DNA of 29,727 nt from Bacillota bacterium (GCA_023409435.1 JAEYHP010000003.1:1-29727); one strand, 5' to 3'; positions 7,820 through 16,196 are shown, counted from the stretch's first letter. The notes: a model not told the origin generated them from the sequence alone. Translations and numbers: made by a program.

Positions 7820-9070
7820 TTACTGGGCCTTGATCTTCCTGAGTTTGGCGAAGCGGGGCAGGCCGTCCTCATAGACCATTTGGGGCAGGCCCTGAATGAG
7901 CGGCAGCGCGTAGCCGATATAGGCTTCGGAAACGTTGTTGCCCTCTTCGTTGATCCATTCCAAAGGCACCTTCTTTTCGGTGTTGGCGACCTCGGCGAGA
8001 TCCATCAGCTTGATGTTGCAGACGTACTTGCCGCTCGCGTCGGCGGAGCGCTCAAAGCCCACCATCTTGTCCGTAATGCCGGAGACGGCGCATTCCACAG
8101 CGGTCTTGCCGGAAAGGAAGGATTCCTGCACGTCCGTTTCGGAAGCGCAGTGGGCCGCGCAGCGCTGCAGCAGCGAGAATTCGATGCCGCGGACCTTCGC
8201 GCCGGTTTTTTCCTTGAGCACGTTCGCGAGGTTCGAAGCCAGGCCGCCCAGCTGCTTGTGGCCGAACGCGTCCACGGGGGCGTTTTCTGCGCCGTATTCG
8301 GCAATCAGCTTGCCGCTTTCGTCATGGATGCCTTCGGAAACAGCGACGATGCACTTGCCGTTCTTTTCATAAATGGCCTTCACGTCGGCAACGAACTTGT
8401 CCATATCAAAATTGCGCTCGGGCAGGTAAATAAGATCCGGCCCCTGGCCATAGTGGGAAGCGATGGCGGAGGCGGCGGTCAGCCAGCCCGCGTGGCGGCC
8501 CATGATCTCCAGCACGCAGACCATGCCGGTGTCGTATACGCGCGCGTCGAGGTAGAGTTCCATGCAGCTGGTCGCGATATACTTTGCGGCGGAGGCGTAG
8601 CCGGGGCAGTGGTCGGTTCCGAAAAGATCGTTGTCGATTGTCTTGGGGACGCCCATGATGCGGCAGGCGTAACCCACCTTCTGCATGTACTTGGAGATTT
8701 TGTTGCAGGTATCCATGGAATCGTTGCCGCCGTTGTAGAAGAAATAGCGGACGTCGTACTTTTTGAAGATTTCGAGTATGCGCTTGTAATCCGTATCGTC
8801 CACAGAACTGTCCTTAAGTTTGTAGCGGCAGGAGCCGAGCGCGGAGGAAGGCGTATGCAGCAGCAGTTCAAGCTCTTTTTCGTCTTCCTGGCCCATGTCG
8901 TAGAGCACATCGTCGAGCACGCCGCGGATGCCGTGGGCCGCGCCATAAACTTTCGTAATGGCTTCGCTGTCCAATGCGGCGCGGATCACGCCATATGCGC
9001 TTGCGTTGATCACGGACGTCGGGCCGCCGGACTGGCCGATGATACAGGCGCCCTTTAAGACTTCATTCAT
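7820..9070 (-). CDS. 6-phosphofructokinase, probably pyrophosphate-dependent
   Basis: This 416-residue enzyme phosphorylates fructose 6-phosphate in glycolysis. It begins with GACIIGQSGGPTSVINASAYG, the nucleotide or PPi loop. Two substrate-specificity positions are visible. FYNGGNDSMDT has Asp where ATP-dependent enzymes carry Gly (GGDGS), and MGVPKTIDND has Lys where they carry Gly (PGTIDND). Together these are the established signature of PPi-dependent enzymes, which are reversible. CVLEIMGRHAGW is the substrate-binding segment. GGAGG lies 9 nt upstream of the ATG. The Asn in GGND, where most members have Asp, is a notable variation. Phosphoryl donor is inferred, not proven. Confidence 0.9.
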   Translation of the reverse strand: MNEVLKGACIIGQSGGPTSVINASAYGVIRAALDSEAITKVYGAAHGIRGVLDDVLYDMGQEDEKELELLLHTPSSALGSCRYKLKDSSVDDTDYKRILEIFKKYDVRYFFYNGGNDSMDTCNKISKYMQKVGYACRIMGVPKTIDNDLFGTDHCPGYASAAKYIATSCMELYLDARVYDTGMVCVLEIMGRHAGWLTAASAIASHYGQGPDLIYLPERNFDMDKFVADVKAIYEKNGKCIVAVSEGIHDESGKLIAEYGAENAPVDAFGHKQLGGLASNLANVLKEKTGAKVRGIEFSLLQRCAAHCASETDVQESFLSGKTAVECAVSGITDKMVGFERSADASGKYVCNIKLMDLAEVANTEKKVPLEWINEEGNNVSEAYIGYALPLIQGLPQMVYEDGLPRFAKLRKIKAQ

Positions 9071-9370
9071 AATACATTACCTCCAGAACATATGTAATTT
9101 AAAACTTTTTTATATCCGCTTATAAGGCCGCGGGACATATATGGGGCGAAATGGTGCTATGCCGCCATCTTTTCGACTATACAGCATTTTTCGACATTTC
9201 GCAATTGCTTTCCAATAGAATCTGGGCTTATGGGAAATGGGAAATTGGAAGATTGCAACGATAATTTTTAAGTTTTGACTTATATCCGTCAAAAAACACT
9301 GGTAGAGTATGAATTTGAAATGATAAAATGTAGGACGTAAAACCGTCTCACGCTTGAAAGGCGGGCCCAA
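9071..9370. other. Intergenic region between divergent genes
   Basis: This 300-nt, AT-richer region separates the phosphofructokinase gene from the DUF5685-like gene. It holds the phosphofructokinase ribosome site at its left end and one candidate plus-strand promoter at its right end. I found no coding potential, no RNA gene and no clear riboswitch. Confidence 0.6.
9315..9343 (+). promoter_or_regulatory. Candidate promoter for the DUF5685-DnaJ operon
   Basis: TTGAAA (9315-9320), 17 nt and TAAAAC (9338-9343) precede the ATG at 9371. The -10 is weak (four of six), so confidence is limited. A nearby TTGACT at 9276 has no -10 at a usable distance. Confidence 0.4.
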
Positions 9371-10213
9371 ATGTTCGGCTATGTAACGCCCGATAAACCG
9401 GAGCTTAAAGTTCGCGAGCTTTCGCAATACCAGGCCTGGTACTGCGGCCTGTGCAAGTCCCTGCGGCAAACCTACGGGCAACTGCCCCGCCTTGCGCTGG
9501 ATTACGACTGCACGTTTCTTGCGCTTTTGCTTGCGGGGGTATCCGGCGAAGAGTTTGCCTGCGCGCCGGAGAGATGCGGCTACAAGCCGTTCAAAAAGAA
9601 GGCGCCCGTCATCGGCCCGTGCGAAGCTCTCTCTTACGCTGCGGATATCAATGTGTTATTGTATTATTACAAGCTCGCCGACGACTTTCAGGATGAAAAA
9701 AGCATCGTTGGCTTTGCGGGACACGCGGCGCTTGGCCCTGCGGCAAAAAAAGCCGCAAAGCGCAGACCGGAGGCGGCGCGGACAATTGCTTCGGGCATTG
9801 CGCAGCTTTCCGAACTGGAGCAAAGGAAGGAATCTTCCATAGATATCGCGGCGGATGCGTTTGCCAATATTCTCAAACATGTTGCCTTGGGATATGATAA
9901 GCTTACAGAAAAGCAGAAAACCGTGCTTTCCTGGCTAAGTTACCATATGGGGCGGTGGATTTACCTCATAGATGCGTGGGAGGACCGCAAAAAGGATGAA
10001 AAGGCGGGCTCCTACAATCCGTTTCTGATTGCGAATGCGGCTGAGGAGCGCGCTTCCTTTTTGCTGTACGCGTCGCTCCATGAAATGGAAAACGCCTGCG
10101 ATTTGCTGGAACTCAAGTCCAATCGGGGCTTGATTGAAAATATCATTTATCAGGGCTGCCGCTTGCAGACAAAGCGGGTGCTGGAAGGAGTCAAAAAGGA
10201 TGAATCCGTATAA
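9371..10213 (+). CDS. DUF5685-family protein
   Basis: This 280-residue, largely helical, soluble protein matches in style the Clostridia DUF5685 family. It opens with MFGYVTPDKPEL and YQAWYCGLCKSLRQTYG, which contains a CxxC pair near residues 25-28, then LALDYDCTFLALLLAG and CGYKPFKKK. A helical bundle follows, with YYKLADDFQDE and WIYLIDAWEDRKKDEKAGSYNPF. The two aspartate-rich helices (LADDFQDE and DAWEDRKKD) recall the trans-isoprenyl-type helical fold, but I would not assign an activity. It overlaps the next gene, a DnaJ-domain protein, by 14 nt, so the two are translated together and probably work together. Function unknown. Confidence 0.75.
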   Translation: MFGYVTPDKPELKVRELSQYQAWYCGLCKSLRQTYGQLPRLALDYDCTFLALLLAGVSGEEFACAPERCGYKPFKKKAPVIGPCEALSYAADINVLLYYYKLADDFQDEKSIVGFAGHAALGPAAKKAAKRRPEAARTIASGIAQLSELEQRKESSIDIAADAFANILKHVALGYDKLTEKQKTVLSWLSYHMGRWIYLIDAWEDRKKDEKAGSYNPFLIANAAEERASFLLYASLHEMENACDLLELKSNRGLIENIIYQGCRLQTKRVLEGVKKDESV

Positions 10214-10829
10214 GATTTTGGGCGTGAGCGAAGATGCGACACAGGACGAAATCCGTGCCGCTTATCTCGCGCTCGTCAAAAAATACCACCCGGATAAATA
10301 CACGGATAATCCGCTCAAAGAGCTTGCCAACGAAAAGCTCAAGGAAATCAACGAAGCGTACGAGCTGCTCTCTAAGAAAAACTCCACAGCGTCCTCCTCG
10401 GCGCGCCGGGACAACAGCTCTTACGGCTCCTACGGCGGCGCTTACAGCGGGACGGGCGGCTCCTATTCCGGCCCTTCCGCCGCGGAATTTGCGAGAGCGC
10501 GTTCTTTCATCAACCAGAACAATCTGCAGGCGGCAAAGCAGGTGCTTGATTCTATCTCCGTGCGCAACGCGGAATGGTACTATCTCTATGGCGTCGTCTA
10601 TCTGCGCCAGGGCTGGTACGACAAGGCGCGCGAATATCTTTCTATGGCGTATGAGCAGGAGCCGGGCAACGCCGAATACCGCAACGCATACGCAGCCGTG
10701 AGCAACGCGGGAAGCCCCTTCGGCCGGGGCGCCGGAAGCGGCTCCGGCCAAATGGGCGGCTGCTCCACCTGTGATATCTGTTCGGCGCTCGTTTGCCTGG
10801 ATTGCTGCTGCGACGGCCACCTTTGCTAA
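10200..10829 (+). CDS. DnaJ-domain protein with cysteine-rich tail
   Basis: This 209-residue protein begins at the ATG at 10200, with GGAAGGAG 9 nt upstream, inside the end of the preceding gene. Residues 1-62 are a J domain (MNPYKILGVSEDATQDEIRAAYLALVKKYHPDK...) with the HPD motif needed to stimulate a DnaK ATPase. A Ser/Gly/Tyr-rich linker (residues 63-95) leads to a TPR-like helical pair (residues 97-170, including WYYLYGVVYLRQGWYDKAREYLSMAYEQEPGNAEY). The last 23 residues hold eight cysteines (CSTCDICSALVCLDCCCDG), suggesting metal or Fe-S binding. It is not the housekeeping DnaJ, which has central zinc repeats. It probably recruits Hsp70 to a specific client. Confidence 0.85.
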   Translation: MNPYKILGVSEDATQDEIRAAYLALVKKYHPDKYTDNPLKELANEKLKEINEAYELLSKKNSTASSSARRDNSSYGSYGGAYSGTGGSYSGPSAAEFARARSFINQNNLQAAKQVLDSISVRNAEWYYLYGVVYLRQGWYDKAREYLSMAYEQEPGNAEYRNAYAAVSNAGSPFGRGAGSGSGQMGGCSTCDICSALVCLDCCCDGHLC

Positions 10830-10841
10830 GGGGGAGGTCCC

Positions 10842-11381
10842 ATGAACAGAAGGCTTAACCCATCCAAACAGCTTACGCTGGGCGCCATGGTTACGGCGCT
10901 CACCGTATTGAGCCTGTACGCGGTTGCGGTGCTGCCTTTTGGCTCTGTTCCGCTGTATTTTCTTGCGTCCTTTTTTATCTATGTCCTTACGTGCGAAGGG
11001 GCTTACGCCGCAGCGTTCGTTTCTTTCTTAGCAAGCGCCGCGCTCTCTCTCTTCCTGCTGCCGGAAAAATCGCCGGTGCTTCTCTATGTCGCCCTCCTTG
11101 GGCATTTTGGCATATTCCGTACTGCGCTGCAGGGGCGCGTAGGGAGTAAATTTCTTTCCATGCTGATCAAGCTCTTATACTGCGACGTATTTGCGGGGGC
11201 GGGGCTTTATCTCGGGCTGTATGTCTGGGGCGGCCTCTCTATTTCTCTTCCGGAGACGCTTCCAATCTGGGCGACGGTTGTACTTTCCCAAGTGGCGTTT
11301 TTGGTGTACGACATTCTGTTCTCTCTGAGCACGGGCATTTATGAGGCGCGTTTCCGCCGGGCGATTGTGCCAAGGAGATAG
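10842..11381 (+). CDS. Polytopic membrane protein, unknown function
   Basis: This 179-residue protein has about five membrane segments (LTLGAMVTALTVLSLYAVAVL, YFLASFFIYVLTC, AAFVSFLASAALSLFLL, a segment near residue 120 and IWATVVLSQVAFLVYDILFSL) and a basic tail. The opening KQLTLGAMVTALTVLSLYA resembles the first helix of ECF-type vitamin-transporter S components and of related small membrane proteins, but no EcfA or EcfT gene is nearby. It follows the DnaJ-domain gene by 12 nt, with GGGGGAGG before the ATG, and is followed by a terminator. It therefore closes the DUF5685-DnaJ operon. I do not recognise it further. Confidence 0.65.
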   Translation: MNRRLNPSKQLTLGAMVTALTVLSLYAVAVLPFGSVPLYFLASFFIYVLTCEGAYAAAFVSFLASAALSLFLLPEKSPVLLYVALLGHFGIFRTALQGRVGSKFLSMLIKLLYCDVFAGAGLYLGLYVWGGLSISLPETLPIWATVVLSQVAFLVYDILFSLSTGIYEARFRRAIVPRR

Positions 11382-11408
11382 TTCAGCAGTAATAGTAAGA
11401 ATACTATG

Positions 11409-11434
11409 ACGCATCCGGCCGGGTGCGTTTTTTT
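11409..11434 (+). terminator. Intrinsic terminator after the DUF5685-DnaJ operon
   Basis: An 8-bp stem (ACGCATCC with GGGTGCGT, one G-U pair) closes a GGCC loop and is followed by a run of T. It lies 28 nt beyond the membrane protein stop. Confidence 0.8.
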
Positions 11435-11545
11435 ATTGTTTCCTCCATCAGTCCTGTTCGCTGTTAAAACCGCACAGAGTGGGAATGATAGTGAATAGTA
11501 CGCGTTTCCTACAAGCGTGCAAGTTGTATGGGGGAGGCAAGTCCA

Positions 11546-13933
11546 TTGCGCAGGCAAGCCGAAAAGAAAGAAAAGAAAGACAAGAAAGTCAGGAAAAAGA
11601 GAACGCCGGAGCAGAAAGCGCGGCGCGGCCGCACGATACGGCGCGTTTTATTGGGGCTGACGCTACTTTGCCTGTCATTCGTGATGTTCGGCGCGGTTTA
11701 TGTGCTGCGCCTGGACGCATGGGAAAAGTTTGACTCAAGCCGCATATTGGGTGCGCCCCAATCGCTCCTTGTATATGATAAGGACGGCAACGAGGTAAGC
11801 TGCCTTTCCGGGACCCAAACGCGCATCAATATTCCGCTGCGCGATATTCCGCTGCATGTTCGCTATGCATTCATTTCCGCGGAAGACAACCGGTTCTATG
11901 AGCATATCGGCGTGGACTTTATACGCATTTTGGGCGCGGCCTGGGAGGATGTCAAAGCCGGGGGTTACGTGCAGGGCGCGTCCACCATCAGCCAGCAGCT
12001 TGTTAAGCTCAGCCACCTTACGAACGAAAAGGTGATGACCCGCAAGCTGGAGGAAGCCGTGCTTGCCTACCAGATGGAGCAGCAGTATTCCAAAGATGAA
12101 ATCTTGGAAATGTATTTGAATTATATTTATTTCGGCGGTGGGTTTTACGGCATAGAGGCCGCCGCGCGGGGGTATTTCGGCGTACATGCCAATGAGCTGA
12201 GCGTGGCGCAGGCAGCGCAACTTGCGGGCATCATCAAATCCCCTTCGCACTATGCGCCGCACCTTGACCTGGAGGCGAGTACCGAGCGGCGCAACCTTGT
12301 GCTGCGCCTGATGCAGGAATACGGATATATTGACGAACAGACCTGCATGACGGCCCAGGAAGAGCCCGTCACGCTTAAAAATGGCCTGAATCAGGAAGAA
12401 CGCGGGTATTATATCGACCTTGCGTTGGAGCAGGCATGCGCTGATCTGGATGTCTCTATGGACGATATTCTTACGGGCGGGTATCGGCTCTATACCGCAA
12501 TGGACTCTGATTTGCAGGCGCGCTGCGAGGAAGTATTAAAGGACCCCGCAATGTTCCCCGAGGAAGCGGAGGACGCGCAGGCCGCTCTGGTGGTGGTGGA
12601 TGCAAAAACGGGCGGCGTCGCAGCGCTGATGGGCGGCAGGGAAAGCTCCACGGCGCTTGCCTACAACCGCGCCACGCGCATCCGGAGGCAGCCGGGCTCC
12701 GTCATCAAGCCCATCATTGCCTATGCCCCGGCGCTTGAGGATTACCGGTACACCACCGTTTCGATGCTGCTTGACGAGCCTACGGATTTCAACGGCTACA
12801 AGCCGGATAACTTTAACGAGACATACCGGGGCTGGGTGACCATGCGGGAATCCGTGGCGCAGTCCCTCAATATTCCGGCCGTCAAGGTGCTCAGCGATAT
12901 CGGGGTGGACGCAGGCAAACGGTTTGCACAGAGCGTTGGAATATCGTTCGATGAGCAGGACACAAGCCTTGCGCTGGCTTTAGGCGGTTTTACGTACGGC
13001 GTTTCGCCTTACCAGATCGCAGGCGCGTATACGGCGTTTGCGACCGGCGGGCTCTACTCCACGCCGTCGCTCGTTCTTTCCATTACGGACAGCCAGGGCA
13101 ACCCGCTCTATACCTACCAACCGGAGCTTATGCGCGTGATGAGCGAGGAGAACGCGTATATTTTGAGCGATATGCTCCAAAGCGCCATCAGCGAAGGAAC
13201 CGGCCACCGTCTGGGCGAACTGGATTTTGCCCTGGCGGGCAAGACCGGCACCACGGGGGAAGGGGAGGGCAACCGCGACGCTTGGATGGCAGCCTATAAT
13301 CCGGAATATTCCGCCGCGGTATGGATGGGTTATGACGATTCCGAAGGCGGAACGTTGCCCCATGACGCGACCGGGGGCAAGTATCCCGCCATGATACTCT
13401 CCGAGGTGTTCTCAAAACTCTATGAGAACAGGGAAGCTCCCGTATTCCAGATGCCGGCGGGCATCGTGGAGGTGCGCCTGGATGGCTATACGCTGGACAA
13501 CGCGCACATGGCGGTGCTTGCAAGCCCGCTCACCCCGCAGGACTCTGTCATCCGGGAAGTGTTTGCCGCAGGGACGGAGCCTGAAAATGTGACCGATTAC
13601 TGGGTGGTGCCCCAGCCGCCGACCACGTTCCTTTCTCAGGTGGATTTGGAGGGCAGGGCAGAGCTGACATTCATGCCGGTGCAGAGTTTCATGCTCTACC
13701 GGCTGTACCGCGAGGACAGCCACGGCGTTGCCCTGCTGCTGGGGGAATGGCCGGGCGGCAGTGGCGCCATCCATTATACGGATCTAACGGCGGAGCAGGG
13801 AGCGACATATGAATACTATGTGATTCCCGCGCATCCGCAGCTTATGATCGGCGGGAAACAGGTGGTGGGCCCCGCTTCCAAACGTCTTACGGTTCAGATT
13901 CCCGTCAATCCCTTTATTGCCGGAGGCGAGTAG
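11546..13933 (+). CDS. Class A penicillin-binding protein (PBP1A-type)
   Basis: This bifunctional wall synthase of about 795 residues polymerises and cross-links peptidoglycan outside the membrane. A very basic cytoplasmic tail leads to one membrane anchor (residues 34-55). The glycosyltransferase domain has the catalytic glutamate in SAEDNRFYEHIGVDF (about residue 113), then GASTISQQLVKL and the IYFGGGFYGIEAAARGYFG segment. The transpeptidase has S385-V-I-K in PGSVIKP, S440-L-N and K566-T-G-T. A beta-rich carboxyl-terminal region follows. An ATG at 11528 lacks a ribosome site; TTG at 11546 has GGGGGAGG 9 nt upstream and is preferred. It is not obviously in an operon. Confidence 0.93.
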   Translation: MRRQAEKKEKKDKKVRKKRTPEQKARRGRTIRRVLLGLTLLCLSFVMFGAVYVLRLDAWEKFDSSRILGAPQSLLVYDKDGNEVSCLSGTQTRINIPLRDIPLHVRYAFISAEDNRFYEHIGVDFIRILGAAWEDVKAGGYVQGASTISQQLVKLSHLTNEKVMTRKLEEAVLAYQMEQQYSKDEILEMYLNYIYFGGGFYGIEAAARGYFGVHANELSVAQAAQLAGIIKSPSHYAPHLDLEASTERRNLVLRLMQEYGYIDEQTCMTAQEEPVTLKNGLNQEERGYYIDLALEQACADLDVSMDDILTGGYRLYTAMDSDLQARCEEVLKDPAMFPEEAEDAQAALVVVDAKTGGVAALMGGRESSTALAYNRATRIRRQPGSVIKPIIAYAPALEDYRYTTVSMLLDEPTDFNGYKPDNFNETYRGWVTMRESVAQSLNIPAVKVLSDIGVDAGKRFAQSVGISFDEQDTSLALALGGFTYGVSPYQIAGAYTAFATGGLYSTPSLVLSITDSQGNPLYTYQPELMRVMSEENAYILSDMLQSAISEGTGHRLGELDFALAGKTGTTGEGEGNRDAWMAAYNPEYSAAVWMGYDDSEGGTLPHDATGGKYPAMILSEVFSKLYENREAPVFQMPAGIVEVRLDGYTLDNAHMAVLASPLTPQDSVIREVFAAGTEPENVTDYWVVPQPPTTFLSQVDLEGRAELTFMPVQSFMLYRLYREDSHGVALLLGEWPGGSGAIHYTDLTAEQGATYEYYVIPAHPQLMIGGKQVVGPASKRLTVQIPVNPFIAGGE

Positions 13934-13992
13934 CCACATTCGCCGGAGGCGATACCGTATTCAAAGGAGGGTGAACCGCGTATCGGAAGTGC

Positions 13993-14021
13993 TTGCAGCA
14001 GAACGGCATATATCATATACT
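13993..14021 (+). promoter_or_regulatory. Promoter for the GntR gene
   Basis: TTGCAG (13993-13998), a 17-nt spacer and TATACT (14016-14021) lie about 120 nt upstream of the regulator's ATG. The -10 sits within an alternating TA-rich partial dyad (14008-14026) that could be an operator. Confidence 0.55.
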
Positions 14022-14140
14022 ATATAGAGGAATAAATGTTCTTCTTATCCTTGCATTTGGTGCAATGGCGCACATGCAGGCACAATGAAATATAGCGGAA
14101 TAAGGGGGATGCGCGCCTCTTTTCAGGCGCTGCAACAGCG

Positions 14141-14824
14141 ATGAGAGATCATGTCGGTTTGAATTTGGGCCAAATTGCAAGCGAAATGCAGCCGCGTTCC
14201 ATGGCGGCGCGGGATTGGGTCTTTCAGGTATTGCGCGCGGCAATCGTCCGGGGAATCTTACCGGGCGGCATGCCGTTAAGGCAGGACGAAATCTCCGCAT
14301 CGCTCAACGTCAGCCATATTCCCGTACGGGAGGCCTTTCGCCAGTTGGAAGCGCAGGGACTGGTCCGTATATATCCCAACCGGGGTGCGGTCGTCACCAA
14401 GCTGACGCTCGAAGAGATGGAGGATATCATGGATGTGCGCACCCTGCTGGAGGTCGGCGCGCTCCGGGTGGCAATCCCCATTATGACGCAGGAGACCATA
14501 GACACTGCCCAAGCCATCATCGACGAAGCGCTGGAGGTAGAAGAACCCAACCGTTTGGAAGAACTCAATTCCTGCTTCCATTTTACTCTGTATGAACCGG
14601 TGCAGAACCAGATGCTATTCCGGCTGATCGAGCAGATGCATGCTAATATCGACAGGTATATCCGCGTATACTACAGCGATCCCATGCACCATACCACATC
14701 CAAGAAGCAGCACGCGGACCTGTTGGATGCGTGCCGCGCGCGGGATGTTGAACGCGCGTGTAACATACTCTATGAGCATATCGCGGATACGAAATCCCTG
14801 CTGGAACCTCGTTTGAAAAGCTGA
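14141..14824 (+). CDS. GntR-family transcriptional regulator, FCD subfamily
   Basis: This 227-residue regulator has an amino-terminal GntR winged helix (residues 22-85, including GGMPLRQDEISASLNVSHIPVREAFRQLEAQGLV). A helical FCD ligand domain (residues 90-220) follows, with DVRTLLEVGALRVAI and the histidine in QHADLLDACRARDVERA. FCD domains usually bind a metal-coordinated organic acid and release the regulator from DNA. No Shine-Dalgarno is seen before the ATG at 14141. That ATG overlaps the stop of an 11-codon reading frame (14109-14144) as ATGA, which could couple translation. No adjacent metabolic operon reveals the effector. A terminator follows. Confidence 0.88.
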   Translation: MRDHVGLNLGQIASEMQPRSMAARDWVFQVLRAAIVRGILPGGMPLRQDEISASLNVSHIPVREAFRQLEAQGLVRIYPNRGAVVTKLTLEEMEDIMDVRTLLEVGALRVAIPIMTQETIDTAQAIIDEALEVEEPNRLEELNSCFHFTLYEPVQNQMLFRLIEQMHANIDRYIRVYYSDPMHHTTSKKQHADLLDACRARDVERACNILYEHIADTKSLLEPRLKS

Positions 14825-14908
14825 CGCTCAGCCTTCATTATAGAAATAATTCCTTACCTTTTGCATAGCTGACGCAGATAACCAATATATGTATTTCAGC
14901 AGAACAAG

Positions 14909-14940
14909 AACACTTCTGATCATTGCAGAAGTGTTTTTTT
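14909..14940 (+). terminator. Intrinsic terminator after the GntR gene
   Basis: A 10-bp perfect stem (AACACTTCTG and its complement) with a 7-nt loop is followed by a T run. It is 84 nt past the GntR stop. Confidence 0.85.
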
Positions 14941-15002
14941 ATAAGCAATTCCTATACAGATTCGTTTGACGGAAAGAATGCGCATAGCTATTGTTTGTGG
15001 AA

Positions 15003-15608
15003 TTAGTTTGTTTCACTCTCAATAACCGAACTGACGGTACAATATTTATTTCCGCTAAGTCTTCCAAGGGCATCTAATTTAAACCATTCCACTTCACGAT
15101 CATCCTTAATCAAACCGTCTTTAATGTGCATCATCTGCACCCGGCCGAGGATCAGATTGCCGGCATTGGCCCCTTCGCTCACCGTAACAATGCGCTCAAG
15201 CACGCATTCGAATGAAACCTTTGCCGCTTGTATGCGATAGGACTTTATGGTTTTTGAGCTAAATAAATGAATGCCTTTCATATAGTGCTCGTCTTCCCCA
15301 TAAGGAATTGGTTTAGCGGAATACTCCATTGCGTTAAGTAAATCCGCCGAAACTAAATTTATTACAAACTCTTTTGTTTGCTCAATGTTTAAAACTGTAT
15401 CTTTTTTTGTTCCATCTGAACGATTTACTACCGAAAATGCTAGTATCGGCGGAGTCCACGATACACCTGTAAAAAAGCTGAAAGGCGCTAAATTAATCCT
15501 GCCCTTATTGCTAATGGACGATACCCAGGCGATAGGCCTGGGAATAATACAGCTTGTCAGTAAATCATGCGCATGCCTTGATTCTAAAGTCCTTAAATCA
15601 ATTTCCAT
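15003..15608 (-). CDS. Flavin reductase-like domain protein (flavoredoxin type)
   Basis: This 201-residue protein has the FMN-binding split-barrel signature of the flavin reductase-like family. SCIIPRPIAWVSSISNKGRINLAPFSFFTGVSWTPPILAFSV covers residues 19-60, followed by KDTVLNIEQTKEFVINLVS and SFECVLERIV. Such proteins bind FMN and pass electrons from NAD(P)H or act as electron carriers. The ATG has AGAGGCG about 8 nt upstream. The gene stands alone, with AT-richer sequence than its neighbours on both sides, which may mean acquisition by transfer. Its redox partner is not visible in the window. Confidence 0.85.
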   Translation of the reverse strand: MEIDLRTLESRHAHDLLTSCIIPRPIAWVSSISNKGRINLAPFSFFTGVSWTPPILAFSVVNRSDGTKKDTVLNIEQTKEFVINLVSADLLNAMEYSAKPIPYGEDEHYMKGIHLFSSKTIKSYRIQAAKVSFECVLERIVTVSEGANAGNLILGRVQMMHIKDGLIKDDREVEWFKLDALGRLSGNKYCTVSSVIESETN

Positions 15609-15827
15609 GTAATTCGCCTCTTATAACATATTATATTAAGCAGTATATCAAAAAAAGGATTTGCAACATGCTTTCGTTCGTTTTGAAAATCGTTTGTGCG
15701 CAAGGGCCTGATTTGGAAAACTGTGATATGTAGCACCGCTGTACTTGCTGATAAAGATAAAGAACGCGCCACTTTTTCTCTTTGAAAATCATAATTCTAT
15801 ATGCATGGTGAAGGCTTATAAAAGCTC

Positions 15828-15857
15828 TTGACATACTATATCGTCCTCCGATATAAC
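15828..15857 (+). promoter_or_regulatory. padR promoter with embedded palindromic operator
   Basis: TTGACA (15828-15833), 18 nt and TATAAC (15852-15857) form a strong promoter 23 nt before the padR start. A perfect inverted repeat, TATATCG (15837-15843) and CGATATA (15849-15855) with a 5-nt centre, fills the spacer and covers most of the -10. PadR regulators commonly repress their own promoters through such dyads, so this is the likely operator. Confidence 0.75.
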
Positions 15858-15880
15858 GGCAGACGAGCATGGAGGTATGT

Positions 15881-16195
15881 ATGCAGGAAAACATGGCATT
15901 GACGGAAGCAGTATTCTATATCTTGCTTTCGCTGACGGAACCCTTGCACGGGTATGGCATCATGCAGAACGTTGCAAAACTGAGTAACGGCCGGGTCAAT
16001 CTCGCCGCGGGCACGCTGTATGGCGCGCTCAGTACCCTGCTTGAAAAGGGTTGGATTCGTTTGCAGCCCACCGAGGAAAGCATGCGGAAAAAGGAGTATG
16101 AGCTGACTCCGTTCGGGCGGGTGGCGATCGAACAGGAAATAGAACGTTTAAAGGAACTGCTGAACAACGCACAGAAACTTTTGGGGGAACGCTGA
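15881..16195 (+). CDS. PadR-family transcriptional regulator
   Basis: This 104-residue protein is a short PadR-type winged-helix repressor. ALTEAVFYILLSLTEPLHGYGIMQNVAKL is the first helical part, AAGTLYGALSTLLEKGWI the recognition helix and KKEYELTPFGRVAI the wing. A dimerising helix ends the chain. The ATG at 15881 has GGAGG 5 nt upstream; an ATG at 15869 overlaps that site and is unlikely. It is followed after one base by a DUF2812 membrane gene, a very common Firmicutes pairing. Its own promoter carries a palindrome over the -10, so autorepression is expected. The inducing signal is unknown; envelope stress or a drug is typical for the family. Confidence 0.92.
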   Translation: MQENMALTEAVFYILLSLTEPLHGYGIMQNVAKLSNGRVNLAAGTLYGALSTLLEKGWIRLQPTEESMRKKEYELTPFGRVAIEQEIERLKELLNNAQKLLGER

Positions 16196-16196
16196 A

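Noticed and set aside
7880..9058. 392-codon open frame on the plus strand
   Set aside because: It lies wholly opposite the phosphofructokinase gene, has no ribosome site, and its low-complexity Val/Ala/Gly/His sequence is a by-product of the codon use of the real gene.
9276..9310. TTGACT as a -35 for the DUF5685 operon
   Set aside because: No -10-like hexamer lies 16-18 nt downstream.
10191..10820. 209-codon minus-strand frame
   Set aside because: It is antisense to the well-supported J-domain gene and has no ribosome site.
15631..15894. 87-codon minus-strand frame
   Set aside because: It would start inside padR and cross its promoter; no ribosome site or recognisable protein.
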